Positions 35,784-44,972 of a stretch of DNA of 64,000 nucleotides are shown here, piece after piece; positions within the stretch are counted from its first letter, which is position 1, and each line of letters opens with the position of its first letter. Both the position numbers and the translations under genes were made by a program. A model generated the notes under the pieces. The model was given only the letters and a program-made list of their open reading frames with translations, had not been told where the DNA came from and did not search any database. The stretch comes from Agromyces humatus (GTDB lineage: Bacteria > Actinomycetota > Actinomycetes > Actinomycetales > Microbacteriaceae): positions 124,001-188,000 of the forward strand of contig NZ_JAJQPD010000001.1 of the NCBI RefSeq assembly GCF_021228295.1, written 5' to 3'.

Positions 35784-37544
35784 TCAGGAGAGCGCGGCGA
35801 CGACCCCGTCGATCGGCACCTGCGTACGCTCGCCCGTTGCGCGATCCCAGACCTCGACGACGCCGTCGGCGACGCCGCGGCCCGCGATCACGATCTTGGG
35901 CACGCCGATGAGCTCGGCGTCGCCGAACTTCACGCCCGGCGATACCTTGGGCCGGTCGTCGTAGAGCACGTCGAATCGGGATGCCTCGAGCGCGGCCACG
36001 ATCGTCTCGGCGGTGTCGAACACCGCGGCGTCCTTGCCGGTCGCGAGCACGTGCACGTCGAACGGCGCCACGGCGGCGGGCCACACGAGGCCCTTCTCGT
36101 CGTTGTTGCCCTCGGCGAGGATCGCGAGGATGCGCGTGACGCCGATGCCGTAGGAGCCCATGGTGACGGTCGCGAGCTTGCCGTTCTCGTCGAGCACCTT
36201 GAGGCCGAGCGCCTCGGCGTACTTGCGGCCGAGCTGGAACACGTGGCCGATCTCCATGCCGCGAGCGAGCTCGACCGGGCCCGAGCCGTCGGGCGCTGGG
36301 TCGCCGGCGCGCACGTCGGAGATGTCGATCACGCCGTCGGCGACGAAGTCGCGACCGGCGACGAGTGAGAGCACGTGCTTCTGGTCGATGTTCGCGCCGG
36401 TCACCCACGCGGTGCCCTCGACGACGCGCGGGTCGACGAGGAATCGGATGCCGCTCGCAGACTCCTCGCCGAGCACGGGACCCTCGGGCGACCAGGGTCC
36501 GATGTAGCCCTTGACGAGGCCGGGGTGCTTCGCGAAGTCGGATTCGGTGGCCGCCTCGACCTCGGCGGGGGCGAACGCGACTTCGGCCCGCTTGACCTCG
36601 ACCTCGCGGTCGCCGGGCATGCCGACGACGACGAGCTCGCGCCTGCCGTCGAGGTGGGTGAGCGCCAGCACGACGTTCTTGAGCGTGTCGGCGGCACGCC
36701 AAGCACGGTCGGTGCGCGGCTCGTGCTCGTTGACGTGGTCGACGAGGGTCAGGATCGTCGGCGTGTTCGGCGAGTCGAACACGACCGGCGCAGGCTGGCC
36801 GTCGACGGGCAGCGACTCGGGCACGATCGTCTGGAACGCCTCGACGTTCGCCGCATACCCCCCGGCCGAGCGTACGAAGGTGTCTTCGCCGACGGGGGTC
36901 GGGTGCAGGAACTCCTCGCTCTTCGAGCCGCCCATGGCGCCCGCATCGGCCTGCACGATGACGTACTCGAGCCCGAGGCGCGCGAAGATGCGCTCATACG
37001 CGTCGCGCTGCGCCTGGTACGAGGCATCGAGACCCTCATCGGACACGTCGAACGAGTACGCGTCCTTCATGGTGAACTCGCGGCCGCGCAGCAGGCCGGC
37101 ACGCGGCCGCGCCTCGTCGCGGTACTTGTCTTGGATCTGGTATATCGACAGGGGCAGGTCTTTGTACGAGTTGTAGAGGTCTTTCACGAGCAGCGTGAAC
37201 ACCTCTTCGTGCGTGGGCGCGAGCAGGTAGTCGGCGCCCTTGCGGTCGTGCAGGCGGAAGAGCGCGTCGCCGTACTCGGTCCACCGGTTGGTGACCTCGT
37301 AGGGCTCGCGCGGCAGCAGCGCCGGGAAGTGCACCTCGTGCGCGCCCGCGTTCGTCATCTCTTCGCGGATGATCGCCTCGATCTTCGCCTTCACCCGCAG
37401 CCCGAGCGGCAGCCACGCGAACACCCCCGGCGCCTGACGGCGGATGTAGCCGGCGCGCACGAGCAGCTTGTGGCTCGTCACCTCGGCGTCGGCGGGGTCT
37501 TCGCGGAGCGTACGGAGGAAGTAGTTGGTCAGGCGTGTGGGCAC
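35784..37544 (-). CDS. proS: Prolyl-tRNA synthetase
   Basis: A protein of 586 aa of the bacterial class II type with an inserted editing domain (about 225-390). Motifs: [16 protein letters not shown] at the start, [13 protein letters not shown], the [24 protein letters not shown] segment (motif 2) and [15 protein letters not shown] (motif 3). TAGACT at 37551-37556 is 6 nt before GTG 37544, predicting a leaderless mRNA. It diverges from the RNB ribonuclease with 79 bp between starts. Confidence 0.95.
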   Translation of the reverse strand: MPTRLTNYFLRTLREDPADAEVTSHKLLVRAGYIRRQAPGVFAWLPLGLRVKAKIEAIIREEMTNAGAHEVHFPALLPREPYEVTNRWTEYGDALFRLHDRKGADYLLAPTHEEVFTLLVKDLYNSYKDLPLSIYQIQDKYRDEARPRAGLLRGREFTMKDAYSFDVSDEGLDASYQAQRDAYERIFARLGLEYVIVQADAGAMGGSKSEEFLHPTPVGEDTFVRSAGGYAANVEAFQTIVPESLPVDGQPAPVVFDSPNTPTILTLVDHVNEHEPRTDRAWRAADTLKNVVLALTHLDGRRELVVVGMPGDREVEVKRAEVAFAPAEVEAATESDFAKHPGLVKGYIGPWSPEGPVLGEESASGIRFLVDPRVVEGTAWVTGANIDQKHVLSLVAGRDFVADGVIDISDVRAGDPAPDGSGPVELARGMEIGHVFQLGRKYAEALGLKVLDENGKLATVTMGSYGIGVTRILAILAEGNNDEKGLVWPAAVAPFDVHVLATGKDAAVFDTAETIVAALEASRFDVLYDDRPKVSPGVKFGDAELIGVPKIVIAGRGVADGVVEVWDRATGERTQVPIDGVVAALS

Positions 37545-37550
37545 CCGCCC

Positions 37551-37617
37551 AGTCTAGAAGGCGAGCGGATGTCGCGACTTCACGCCCTCCCCTCGTCGCG
37601 CCCACCCGCCGTAGGCT
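37551..37617. promoter_or_regulatory. Divergent leaderless promoters of proS and the RNB ribonuclease
   Basis: TAGACT on the minus strand (37551-37556) and TAGGCT on the plus strand (37612-37617) each lie exactly 6 nt from a start codon (GTG 37544 and ATG 37624). About 55 bp separates the two -10 boxes, so the -35 regions nearly abut and the two promoters may compete. Confidence 0.65.
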
Positions 37618-37623
37618 GGGCAG

Positions 37624-39054
37624 ATGTCCGCCCTCCGGTCGCACATCGCAGCATCCGTCGCGCAGAGCGAACTCGCCGTCGCGCTCGCCGAGTTGCGCGC
37701 GTCGCTCGAGCTGCCCGCCGAGTTCCCGGCCGAGGTGCTCGCCGAGGCCGAGGCCGCGACATCCGCTTCGCCGCCGCCCGAACGCGACCGGCGCGACCTC
37801 GAATTCCTCACGATCGACCCGGTCGGCTCGATGGACCTCGATCAGGCCCTGCACCTCGCACGTCGCGAGGGCGGGTACACCGTGCACTATGCGATCGCGG
37901 ATGTCCCGGGCTTCGTCACCCCCGATCGCGCGGTCGATCTCGAAGCGCGCGAGCGCGGGCAGACGCTCTACGCGGCCGACGGCCGCATTCCGCTGCATCC
38001 GCCCGTGCTCAGCGAGGATCGCGTTTCACTGCTACCCGGCGTCGACCGGAGCGCCTACGTGTGGGCGCTCGACCTCGACGAGGCGGGCGCGGTCGTCGGC
38101 ACCCGGCTCGAGCGCGCGATCGTTCGCTCACGCGAGCGACTGAGCTATATCGAGGCGCAGGAGCGCATCGACGCCGGCGCAGCAGACGGGCCGCTCGGCC
38201 TGCTGAAGCAGATCGGCCTGCTTCGCATCGAGCAGGAGCGGGCACGCGGCGGAGCGAGCCTGAACTCGCCCGAGGCCGAGATCGTGCGCTCCGACGGTGG
38301 CTACGCGCTCGAGTGGCGCAGCCTGCTGGCGGTCGAGGACTGGAACGCGCAGCTCTCGCTCATGACCGGGATGGCCGCGGCACAGCTCATGGTCGATGCC
38401 CGGGTCGGGATCCTCCGAACGATGCCGGCGCCTGATGCGTCGCGCATCGCCGCATTCCGCACGCAGACCGAGGCGCTCGGGCGGCCATGGCCCGAGTCGG
38501 TCTCGTACGGCGAGTACCTGCGGGGCCTCGATCGCACCGACCCGGCGTGCCTCGCCGTGATGCGCGCTGCCGGAGGACTGTTCCGCGGCGCAGGCTACGA
38601 GGCGTTCGACGGAACTGTGCCGCGCGACCCCATGCAATCGGCGATCGCGGCGCCATATGCGCACGTCACCGCGCCCCTGCGTCGACTCGTCGACCGGTGG
38701 GGCCTCGTCGTGTGCGAGGCGGTGAGCGCGGGCCGAGAGGTGCCGGGCTGGGCACGACAGTCGCTCGCGGCGCTCCCCTCGCTCATGGGTGCCTCGTCGC
38801 AGCGGGCGAGCCAGCTCGAATCGGCGTCGGTGGCCAGGGTCGAGGCGGCCGTGCTCGCCGATCGCGTCGGCGAGCGCTTCGACGCGACCGTGCTCGAACT
38901 GCGCGACGATCGCGCGGTCGTGCAGCTCGCCGACCCCGCGGTCACGGCGACCTGCCCAGCGAGCGATCGGACGCGTTCGGGCGAGCGCATCGCCGTCGTG
39001 CTCGCCAGCGCCGACATCGCTTCGGGCGCCGTGCAGTTCGCGCTCGCGGACTGA
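37624..39054 (+). CDS. RNB-domain ribonuclease (RNase II/R-like)
   Basis: A protein of 476 aa, shorter than RNase II (644) because the N-terminal cold-shock and C-terminal S1 domains are lacking or reduced. The catalytic segment TIDPVGSMDLDQAL gives Asp65, Asp71 and Asp73, matching RNase II Asp201, Asp207 and Asp209; the fourth acidic residue (Asp210) is Gln74. Further RNB motifs are YAIADVPGFV and YAHVTAPLRRLVDRW. It should degrade single-stranded RNA 3' to 5' in the cytoplasm if the Gln is tolerated. Related actinobacterial RNB proteins also have Asp-Leu-Asp-Gln as far as I recall. Confidence 0.88.
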   Translation: MSALRSHIAASVAQSELAVALAELRASLELPAEFPAEVLAEAEAATSASPPPERDRRDLEFLTIDPVGSMDLDQALHLARREGGYTVHYAIADVPGFVTPDRAVDLEARERGQTLYAADGRIPLHPPVLSEDRVSLLPGVDRSAYVWALDLDEAGAVVGTRLERAIVRSRERLSYIEAQERIDAGAADGPLGLLKQIGLLRIEQERARGGASLNSPEAEIVRSDGGYALEWRSLLAVEDWNAQLSLMTGMAAAQLMVDARVGILRTMPAPDASRIAAFRTQTEALGRPWPESVSYGEYLRGLDRTDPACLAVMRAAGGLFRGAGYEAFDGTVPRDPMQSAIAAPYAHVTAPLRRLVDRWGLVVCEAVSAGREVPGWARQSLAALPSLMGASSQRASQLESASVARVEAAVLADRVGERFDATVLELRDDRAVVQLADPAVTATCPASDRTRSGERIAVVLASADIASGAVQFALAD

Positions 39055-39102
39055 GTCGGACCGAAGCTCGGCAACCGGCGATCCGCCGTTCGAAGGCGCC
39101 GT

Positions 39103-39121
39103 GTTCGGACGGTGCCCGAAC
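39103..39121. terminator. Weak hairpin between convergent genes
   Basis: GTTCGG (39103-39108) and CCGAAC (39116-39121) pair around a 7-nt loop, just before the stop of the small acidic gene on the other strand and 50 nt after the RNB gene. It could terminate either; a short stem without a U-tract. Confidence 0.4.
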
Positions 39122-39124
39122 GCG

Positions 39125-39322
39125 TCAGACGTTGCCGTCGACGTCCTCCTCGTCGTCGAGCGCGAACTCCTCGAGGTCGTGTTCTGCCGCCGTCGCGGCG
39201 TCGTCGGCACGGTCGTCGGTGCCTGCTTCGTTGTCCTCGTCGACGCCCTCGTGCAGCGTTCCCATCCCGTCGGGATAGCCGGCCTGGTCGGGATACTCGA
39301 ACTCGAACTTCTCGCCGCTCAT
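39125..39322 (-). CDS. Small acidic hypothetical protein
   Basis: A protein of 65 aa. It opens MSGEKFEFEYPDQAGYPDG, and the rest is Asp/Glu/Ala-rich, ending EEDVDGNV. AGGGGA lies 5-6 nt before ATG 39322. It follows ispG by about 75 nt in the same direction. The Phe/Tyr-rich head and ribosome site support a real gene, but no family or function is recognised. Confidence 0.6.
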   Translation of the reverse strand: MSGEKFEFEYPDQAGYPDGMGTLHEGVDEDNEAGTDDRADDAATAAEHDLEEFALDDEEDVDGNV

Positions 39323-39397
39323 CGCGATCCCCTCTCGCGCACGGACGCCGGTGGGGCATCCGGTGCCGCCCACTGTACTCGCGGCGGCCGCCGGCGA

Positions 39398-40549
39398 CTA
39401 CGGGGTCAGCACCTGCGGCGAGCCGACCGGGGCGTCGGCGCCCATCTCGTCGGCGATGCGCTGCGCCTCGGCGATGAGGGTTTCGACGATCTCGGACTCG
39501 GGGACGGTCTTGATGACCTCGCCCTTGACGAAGATCTGCCCCTTGCCGTTGCCCGACGCGACGCCCAGGTCGGCCTCGCGGGCCTCGCCGGGTCCGTTCA
39601 CGACGCAGCCCATGACCGCGACGCGCAGCGGCACGGTCATGCCCTCGAGCCCGTCGGTGACGTCGTTGGCGAGCTTGTAGACGTCGACCTGCGCGCGGCC
39701 GCACGAGGGGCACGAGACGATCTCGAGCTTGCGCTCGCGAAGGTTCAGCGACTGCAGGATCTGCAGTCCGACCTTGACCTCTTCGACCGGCGGGGCGCTG
39801 AGCGACACGCGGATCGTGTCGCCGATGCCCTCGCTCAGCAGGATGCCGAACGCGGTGGCGCTCTTGATCGTGCCCTGGAAGGCCGGCCCGGCCTCGGTGA
39901 CGCCGAGGTGCAGGGGCCAGTCGCCGCGTTCGGCGAGCATGCGGTAGGCCTTCACCATGACGATCGGGTCGTTGTGCTTGACCGAGATCTTGAAGTCGTG
40001 GAAGTCGTGCTCCTCGAAGAGGCTCGCCTCCCACACGGCCGACTCGACGAGCGCCTCGGGCGTCGCCTTGCCGTACTTCTCGAGCAGGCGCGGGTCGAGC
40101 GAACCGGCGTTCACGCCGATGCGCAGGCTCACGCCGGCCGCCTTCGCGGCCTTGGCGATCTCGCCGACGCGGTCGTCGAACTTGCGGATGTTGCCCGGAT
40201 TCACGCGCACCGCCGCGCAGCCCGCGTCGATCGCGGCGAACACGTAGTTCGGCTGGAAGTGGATGTCGGCGATCACCGGGATCTGGCTCTTCTTGGCGAT
40301 GATCGGCAATGCCTCGGCGTCGTCGCGGCTCGGCACCGCGACCCGCACGATGTCGCAGCCCGATGCGGTGAGCTCGGCGATCTGCTGCAGGGTGGCGTTG
40401 ATGTTCGTGGTGGGCGTCGTGGTCATCGACTGCACGCTCACCTGGGCGTCGCCGCCGACGAGCACCTTGCCCACCTTGATCTGGCGCGACTTGCGTCGCG
40501 GGGCCAAGACCTCAGGGACTTTGGGCATTCCGAGATTCACAGCAGGCAC
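39398..40549 (-). CDS. ispG: 4-hydroxy-3-methylbut-2-en-1-yl diphosphate synthase (flavodoxin)
   Basis: A protein of 383 aa, the penultimate MEP-pathway enzyme for isoprenoids. The TIM-barrel part has [21 protein letters not shown] and [14 protein letters not shown]. The [4Fe-4S] ligands are in SCPSCGR and [10 protein letters not shown] (two Cys, a third Cys and the Glu). TAGACT at 40557-40562 stands 7 nt before GTG 40549. In many actinobacteria ispG directly follows dxr and rseP; here those lie 18 kb away at 58-60 kb. Confidence 0.95.
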   Translation of the reverse strand: MPAVNLGMPKVPEVLAPRRKSRQIKVGKVLVGGDAQVSVQSMTTTPTTNINATLQQIAELTASGCDIVRVAVPSRDDAEALPIIAKKSQIPVIADIHFQPNYVFAAIDAGCAAVRVNPGNIRKFDDRVGEIAKAAKAAGVSLRIGVNAGSLDPRLLEKYGKATPEALVESAVWEASLFEEHDFHDFKISVKHNDPIVMVKAYRMLAERGDWPLHLGVTEAGPAFQGTIKSATAFGILLSEGIGDTIRVSLSAPPVEEVKVGLQILQSLNLRERKLEIVSCPSCGRAQVDVYKLANDVTDGLEGMTVPLRVAVMGCVVNGPGEAREADLGVASGNGKGQIFVKGEVIKTVPESEIVETLIAEAQRIADEMGADAPVGSPQVLTP

Positions 40550-40605
40550 GTGTCCGAGTCTACTTCCGGATCGCCGGGCGAACCCCCAGCGCCGGGCGGG
40601 ATGCC

Positions 40606-41343
40606 TCAGGCGCAGCCGTCTTCGTGGATCGGAAGCGGGGCGCGGACCCGCGCGATGCTCGACCCGTCACCGTTCACGACGAAGTCGACGCCGAACCGTT
40701 GCTCGTGCACCGTGCCGTCGGGCCATGTCTCCTCATGCGTCGTGTAGTCGAGGTACGGCCCCGAGCAGCCGCTGGGGTTGATCTGCAGGCCCGGCATCGC
40801 CGAGAGCTCCGCCCACGATGCGCCGGCGACGACGCCCTGCTCGGTGGCAAGCGCGACCCCCGCGGAGTTCGGCCCGGTGAAGATCACGCCGAAGCTCGGC
40901 TTGTACAACGTGCGCTCCTGCCCGGCGAATTCAGCCCAGCGGTCGACATACCGCCGTTCCCAGAGCTCGAACGCACCCCATCGGTGCGCCGTGGAAGGCG
41001 AGAAGTGGCTGGAGCCCGGATGATCCTCTGCCGTCGGGTCGGCACCGAAGACCACGGTGAGCGAGTCGATCGCCTGGTCGACGTCATCGAGGTAGCCGAA
41101 CTCGGCGACCACCGCATCGGAGGCGTCGCGCAGCTCCAGCGATTCGGGTCGCGCGACGATCGCGGTGACCGTCGTGAGCGGATCGACCGGCGCGGCGCTC
41201 GGTGTCGGCTCCGCGGTTGCCGCCGGTGCTTCGGCGTCGGGGGCCGGCGCCGCCGCAGGCGAACCCCCGAAGCATCCGGTCAGGGCCCATGCAAGCGCGA
41301 GCGCGAGCGCGGTAAGAGCGCCAGCGCGGTGGATTCGGGGCAT
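40606..41343 (-). CDS. Hypothetical secreted lipoprotein
   Basis: A protein of 245 aa with a lipoprotein signal ([20 protein letters not shown]) and lipobox ALTGC (Cys about 24), then an Ala/Pro-rich linker and a globular domain. Two Cys near the end (SGCSGPYL and HEDGCA) may form a disulfide. DUF-type domains of this sort occur in Microbacteriaceae; I cannot name a function. It follows a 169-bp gap that holds a perfect palindrome at 41421. Confidence 0.75.
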   Translation of the reverse strand: MPRIHRAGALTALALALAWALTGCFGGSPAAAPAPDAEAPAATAEPTPSAAPVDPLTTVTAIVARPESLELRDASDAVVAEFGYLDDVDQAIDSLTVVFGADPTAEDHPGSSHFSPSTAHRWGAFELWERRYVDRWAEFAGQERTLYKPSFGVIFTGPNSAGVALATEQGVVAGASWAELSAMPGLQINPSGCSGPYLDYTTHEETWPDGTVHEQRFGVDFVVNGDGSSIARVRAPLPIHEDGCA

Positions 41344-41420
41344 CGGACACCTATCGGGAGGGATGGGCAGCAGGTGCGTGCCTGTGATGATCGTGACAGC
41401 GTCGCGGCAAGCGAGCCATC

Positions 41421-41434
41421 CGTGACGCGTCACG
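41421..41434. promoter_or_regulatory. Perfect 14-bp palindrome upstream of the lipoprotein gene
   Basis: CGTGACGCGTCACG is self-complementary, about 80 bp upstream of the lipoprotein ATG and about 80 bp past the hydrolase stop at 41513. It has the form of a repressor site, but no regulator adjoins it. Confidence 0.4.
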
Positions 41435-41512
41435 ATCTGATATCGAAGCCGTGGCGCCGTCTCGGGTGCTCCTCGTCGGCGTCACCGAATCGGGACGCCG
41501 GCACGCGCGGGT

Positions 41513-42559
41513 TCAGCCGATCAGGTCGAGCAGCGCCGCGCGGAACTCGTCGGGGCGCTCGAGGTGCGGCGAATGGCCGCAGTTCTCGAGCTCGAGCTCG
41601 GTGACCGCGCCGCCCGCCGCTCGGTAGCGTTCGAGCACCGCACGGGTCTGCTGGATCATCGGCTGCGGCGGCGCCACGTCGTCGCCCGGCCAGCCCGGGA
41701 TGATGCCCGCCTTGCCCAGCTGGTTGAGGTCGAAGAACGAGGCGTCGCCGACGATCGCGTCTTGAGCACCGTGGATCCAGAGGATCGGCGGCTTCGATTC
41801 GAGGTCGACGATCGCCGTGGTGTTGAAGAGCGACGGCGCCAGGGTGTTGAGCACGCCCCGGCTGCCCGGGGCGAAGCCCGGCCAGTTGTCGGAGGTCGTC
41901 GAGTCGCCCGGGTCGTTGTCGATGCCGGTCTTGGTCGTGAGCATCGACTCGACCCAGACGTCTTCGTGCTCGGCCTCGAAGCCCGGTACGACATACGTTG
42001 CGCGGAACACCGCACGCGGCGACCCCGGCTCGTCGCTGCGGTCGCCGCGCGCGAGGCGGGCGATGAAGTCGGGGTTCGCTCCCCCGCCACCCGTGCCCGC
42101 GGCATCCGGTGTCAGGAGCGAGCCGTCGGCGCCGGTCCCGCCGAACCCGTACGGCGAGACCGGCGCGACGAGCGTGAGGCTCGTGACGAGGTCGGGGCGG
42201 TCGAGCACCAGCTGCATCGCGACGCCACCGCCGAGGCTCCAGCCGACGACGTGCACCGCACCGAGGTCGAGCGCCTCGATGACGGATGCCACGTCGTCGG
42301 AGAAGTCGCGAACGCCGCGCGTCGCGTCGACCGGGAGCGTCTCGCTGTCGCCGAAACCGCGCAGGTCGACGGCGAGCGCCCGCACGTCATCGGGCAGGGC
42401 CAGCATCATCGGCTGCCAGAACAGCGACGACGACGTGTTGCCGTGCACGAACACCACGATCTTCGTCGCGGATTCCGATGGCCGCTCGAGCACATTGGCT
42501 GTGAGGCGATCGGTCTCGACCCGGTTGGTGGTGATGCCCGGGAAGATCGTGTCGACCAT
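41513..42559 (-). CDS. Alpha/beta hydrolase, last gene of the ketone-body operon
   Basis: A protein of 348 aa. The fold shows VVFVHGNTSSSLFWQPM (oxyanion loop), DLRGFGDSE, the nucleophile elbow VGWSLGGGVAM (Ser), LWIHGAQDAIV (acid) and CGHSPHLERPDEF (catalytic His). An insertion between strand 6 and the acid forms a large cap. AAAGG precedes ATG 42559, 68 nt after the CoA-transferase B gene and just past a REP-like element. It may hydrolyse an ester precursor of 3-hydroxybutyrate or acetoacetate; substrate unknown. Confidence 0.85.
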   Translation of the reverse strand: MVDTIFPGITTNRVETDRLTANVLERPSESATKIVVFVHGNTSSSLFWQPMMLALPDDVRALAVDLRGFGDSETLPVDATRGVRDFSDDVASVIEALDLGAVHVVGWSLGGGVAMQLVLDRPDLVTSLTLVAPVSPYGFGGTGADGSLLTPDAAGTGGGGANPDFIARLARGDRSDEPGSPRAVFRATYVVPGFEAEHEDVWVESMLTTKTGIDNDPGDSTTSDNWPGFAPGSRGVLNTLAPSLFNTTAIVDLESKPPILWIHGAQDAIVGDASFFDLNQLGKAGIIPGWPGDDVAPPQPMIQQTRAVLERYRAAGGAVTELELENCGHSPHLERPDEFRAALLDLIG

Positions 42560-42582
42560 GGTGTTGCCTTTCGTGAGAGGTG

Positions 42583-42637
42583 GGTCTCGATACGGCCCTG
42601 ACGGGCCTACTCGACCGACGAGAACAGCTATTCGACC
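42583..42637. repeat. REP-like palindrome overlapping the CoA-transferase B stop
   Basis: A complete element runs from GGTCTCGATACG (42583-42594) through the hairpin GGCCCTGACGGGCC to CTACTCGACC (42607-42616). A second partial copy (42621-42637, ending CTATTCGACC) contains, in reverse, the TAG stop codon and last codons of the CoA-transferase B gene (42628-42630). Confidence 0.75.
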
Positions 42638-43269
42638 GCTGAGGTGTCGAGCGGCGGCTCGGTGGCGGCGACGACCTCGTCGACGGTGACGCCGGGTGCG
42701 AGTTCGATGAGCTTGAGCCCCTCGGGCGTGATGTCGATGACGGCGAGGTCGGTGATGATGCGATCGACGACGCCCTTGCCCGTGAGCGGCAGGGAGCACT
42801 CGTTCACGATCTTCGCCGAGCCGTCCTTGGCGACGTGCTCCATGAGCACGATCTTGCGGCGGGCGCCATGGACGAGGTCCATGGCACCGCCGGGGCCCTT
42901 GACCATCTTGCCGGGGATCATCCAGTTGGCGAGGTCGCCGGCCGCCGAGACCTGCATGGCGCCCAGGATGGCGGCGTCGATCTTGCCGCCGCGGATCATG
43001 CCGAAGCTCGTCGCCGAGTCGAAGTACGCGGCGCCGGGCAGCACCGTGACCGTCTCTTTGCCGGCGTTGATGAGGTCGGGGTCGACGGCGTCTTCAGTCG
43101 GGTACGGGCCGACGCCGAGGATGCCGTTCTCGGACTGCAGCAGGATCGTGACGTCGTCGGCCACGTAGTTCGGCACGAGCGTCGGCAGCCCGATGCCGAG
43201 GTTCACGTACGAACCGTTGGAGAGCTCCTTCGCGGCGCGGGCCGCCATCTCAAGACGTGTGAGTGCCAT
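42628..43269 (-). CDS. 3-oxoacid CoA-transferase, subunit B
   Basis: A protein of 213 aa. The catalytic Glu47 lies in the class-I motif [12 protein letters not shown], and [14 protein letters not shown] opens the domain, with [19 protein letters not shown] in the middle. With subunit A it moves CoA from a donor such as succinyl-CoA to a 3-oxoacid such as acetoacetate. It begins 3 nt after the subunit A stop. Its final codons and stop come from a repeat element. The family also includes AtoA, PcaJ and ScoB; the adjoining 3-hydroxybutyrate dehydrogenase and thiolase favour acetoacetate. Confidence 0.92.
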   Translation of the reverse strand: MALTRLEMAARAAKELSNGSYVNLGIGLPTLVPNYVADDVTILLQSENGILGVGPYPTEDAVDPDLINAGKETVTVLPGAAYFDSATSFGMIRGGKIDAAILGAMQVSAAGDLANWMIPGKMVKGPGGAMDLVHGARRKIVLMEHVAKDGSAKIVNECSLPLTGKGVVDRIITDLAVIDITPEGLKLIELAPGVTVDEVVAATEPPLDTSAVE

Positions 43270-43272
43270 GGC

Positions 43273-44076
43273 TCAGGCTCCTTCGGGCATCTCGCGGGAT
43301 GCCGCGTTCTCGACGGACACGGTGCGACGTTCGATGCGCTTCTCGATGTCGGGCCCCACGACGACGATGCGGTCGACGTAGATGCCGGGCAGGTGCACGG
43401 CGTCGGGGTCGATCTCGCCCGCCTCGACGATCTCCTCGACCTGGGCGATGCAGACCCGGCCCGCCATCGCCGCGAGCGGCGAGAAGTTGCGGGCCGACTT
43501 GTCGAACACGAGGTTGCCGAACCGGTCGCCTTTCAGGGCGTGCACGAGCGCGAAGTCGGTGGTGATGGCCTCTTCGAGCACGAACTCGCGCGACTGGCCG
43601 TCGACGTCGAACGACTGCACCTGCTTCGGCGAGCTCGCGACCGCGATGGTGCCGTCGGCGTGGTACCGGCGCGGCAACCCGCCCTCGGCGACCTGCGTGC
43701 CGACACCGGTCTGCGTGAAGAACCCCGCGATGCCGCTGCCGCCGGCGCGGAGCTTCTCGGCGAGGGTGCCCTGGGGGGTGAGCTCGAGCTCGAGCTCACC
43801 CGAGAGGTACTGCCGTTCGAACTCCTTGTTCTCGCCGACGTACGACGAGGTCATCTTGGCGATGCGCTGCTTCGCGAGCAGCACGCCCAGACCCCAGTCG
43901 TCGACGCCGCAGTTGTTCGAGACGACCGAGAGGTCGTCGACGCTCGCGTCGAGCAGCGCCTGGATCAGGACCATGGGGATGCCGCAGAGCCCGAACCCGC
44001 CGACGGCGAGGCTTGCTCCTGATGGGATGTCGGCGACCGCCTCTTGAGCGGACCCGACGACCTTGTCGAGTGTCAC
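43273..44076 (-). CDS. 3-oxoacid CoA-transferase, subunit A
   Basis: A protein of 267 aa. Class-I CoA-transferase A signatures: GASLAVGGFGLCGIPMVLI (glycine-rich CoA loop), NNCGVDDWGLGVLL, KMTSSYVGENKEFERQYL and GIAGFFTQTGVGT. It starts at GTG 44076 with a 4-nt overlap with the upstream hydrolase, so it is translationally coupled. It pairs with subunit B to activate acetoacetate or a related 3-oxoacid. It is about 35 residues longer than typical bacterial AtoD because of its C-terminal segment. Confidence 0.92.
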   Translation of the reverse strand: MTLDKVVGSAQEAVADIPSGASLAVGGFGLCGIPMVLIQALLDASVDDLSVVSNNCGVDDWGLGVLLAKQRIAKMTSSYVGENKEFERQYLSGELELELTPQGTLAEKLRAGGSGIAGFFTQTGVGTQVAEGGLPRRYHADGTIAVASSPKQVQSFDVDGQSREFVLEEAITTDFALVHALKGDRFGNLVFDKSARNFSPLAAMAGRVCIAQVEEIVEAGEIDPDAVHLPGIYVDRIVVVGPDIEKRIERRTVSVENAASREMPEGA

Positions 44077-44972
44077 GATGCACCTTCCTGTGTTTGCGCG
44101 GCCTGGATGCGGTCGCGGATGACGGGCATCACACTATCCACTCCGAGGGCCGACATGACGATCGTGTAGTGGTTGACGTCGGCGACGTCGTGCACGACCA
44201 GCTGCGGCATCCGCACCGCCCACTCGGCGGCGAGCTCCTCGGCGTAGAGCGGCGCCCCGTCGAGCAGGCCCCGCGGCGCGCGGAAGAAGTCGACCGGCCC
44301 GCGAGTCGCGAGCAGTGCCTCGGTGTAGCCCGCCGAGCCGTCGAGCTCGACCGCGTTCACCGCGACGGCGGCGGCGCTCGCCGAGCTGCGCAGCGCCGGC
44401 TCGTCTCCGTCGAGGTCGTACTGCACGTACGCCTCGATCGCGGAGTTCCAGTACGGCCCGAGGGCCGGATGCCGCTGCCAGAACTCGACGTAGTCGGCGC
44501 GGCTGGGGAACGTCATCGACAGCCGGTCGAGGGCCGGCCCGAGCAACACCTTCGGCAGGTCCGCGGGCGCGATGCCCTCGGGGCTCGGCACCGGCAGCCC
44601 GCCGTCGATCAGGGAGACGCCTGCGACCCGTTCGGGGTGTCGCTCGGCGAATCGCACCGAGACGAACGCGCCCATCGAGTGACCGAGCACGTAGACGCGT
44701 TCGACGTCGAGCGCGTCGAGGGTCGCGGCGAGGTCGTCGGCGTGCTGCTCGATCCCGTAGGGCGCCGGAAGGCCGTTGCTGCGGCCTCGGCCGCGCAGGT
44801 CGGGCGCGATGACCCGTCGATCGGGCAGGGCGTCGGCGACGAGGTCCCAGTTGCGATGGCTCGCCGTGATGCCGTGCACCGCGAGCACCGCGAGGTCCGG
44901 GGCATCCGCTCGCCATTGCCCGCCGGCCAGGTCGCCGCCGGCGACGGGTGCAGCGAAGGTGGTCTCGGTCAT
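44073..44972 (-). CDS. Alpha/beta hydrolase (MhpC-like)
   Basis: A protein of 299 aa. Motifs: LAVHGITASHRNWDLVAD, APDLRGRGRSNG, nucleophile elbow VLGHSMGAFVSV, and VVHDVADVNHYTIV as the expected His region. GGAG lies eight bases before ATG 44972. It overlaps the dehydrogenase stop by 4 nt and CoA-transferase A by 4 nt. The short distance and coupling suggest it feeds the pathway, for example by cleaving hydroxyacid esters or lactones. The exact reaction is unknown. Confidence 0.85.
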   Translation of the reverse strand: MTETTFAAPVAGGDLAGGQWRADAPDLAVLAVHGITASHRNWDLVADALPDRRVIAPDLRGRGRSNGLPAPYGIEQHADDLAATLDALDVERVYVLGHSMGAFVSVRFAERHPERVAGVSLIDGGLPVPSPEGIAPADLPKVLLGPALDRLSMTFPSRADYVEFWQRHPALGPYWNSAIEAYVQYDLDGDEPALRSSASAAAVAVNAVELDGSAGYTEALLATRGPVDFFRAPRGLLDGAPLYAEELAAEWAVRMPQLVVHDVADVNHYTIVMSALGVDSVMPVIRDRIQAAQTQEGAS

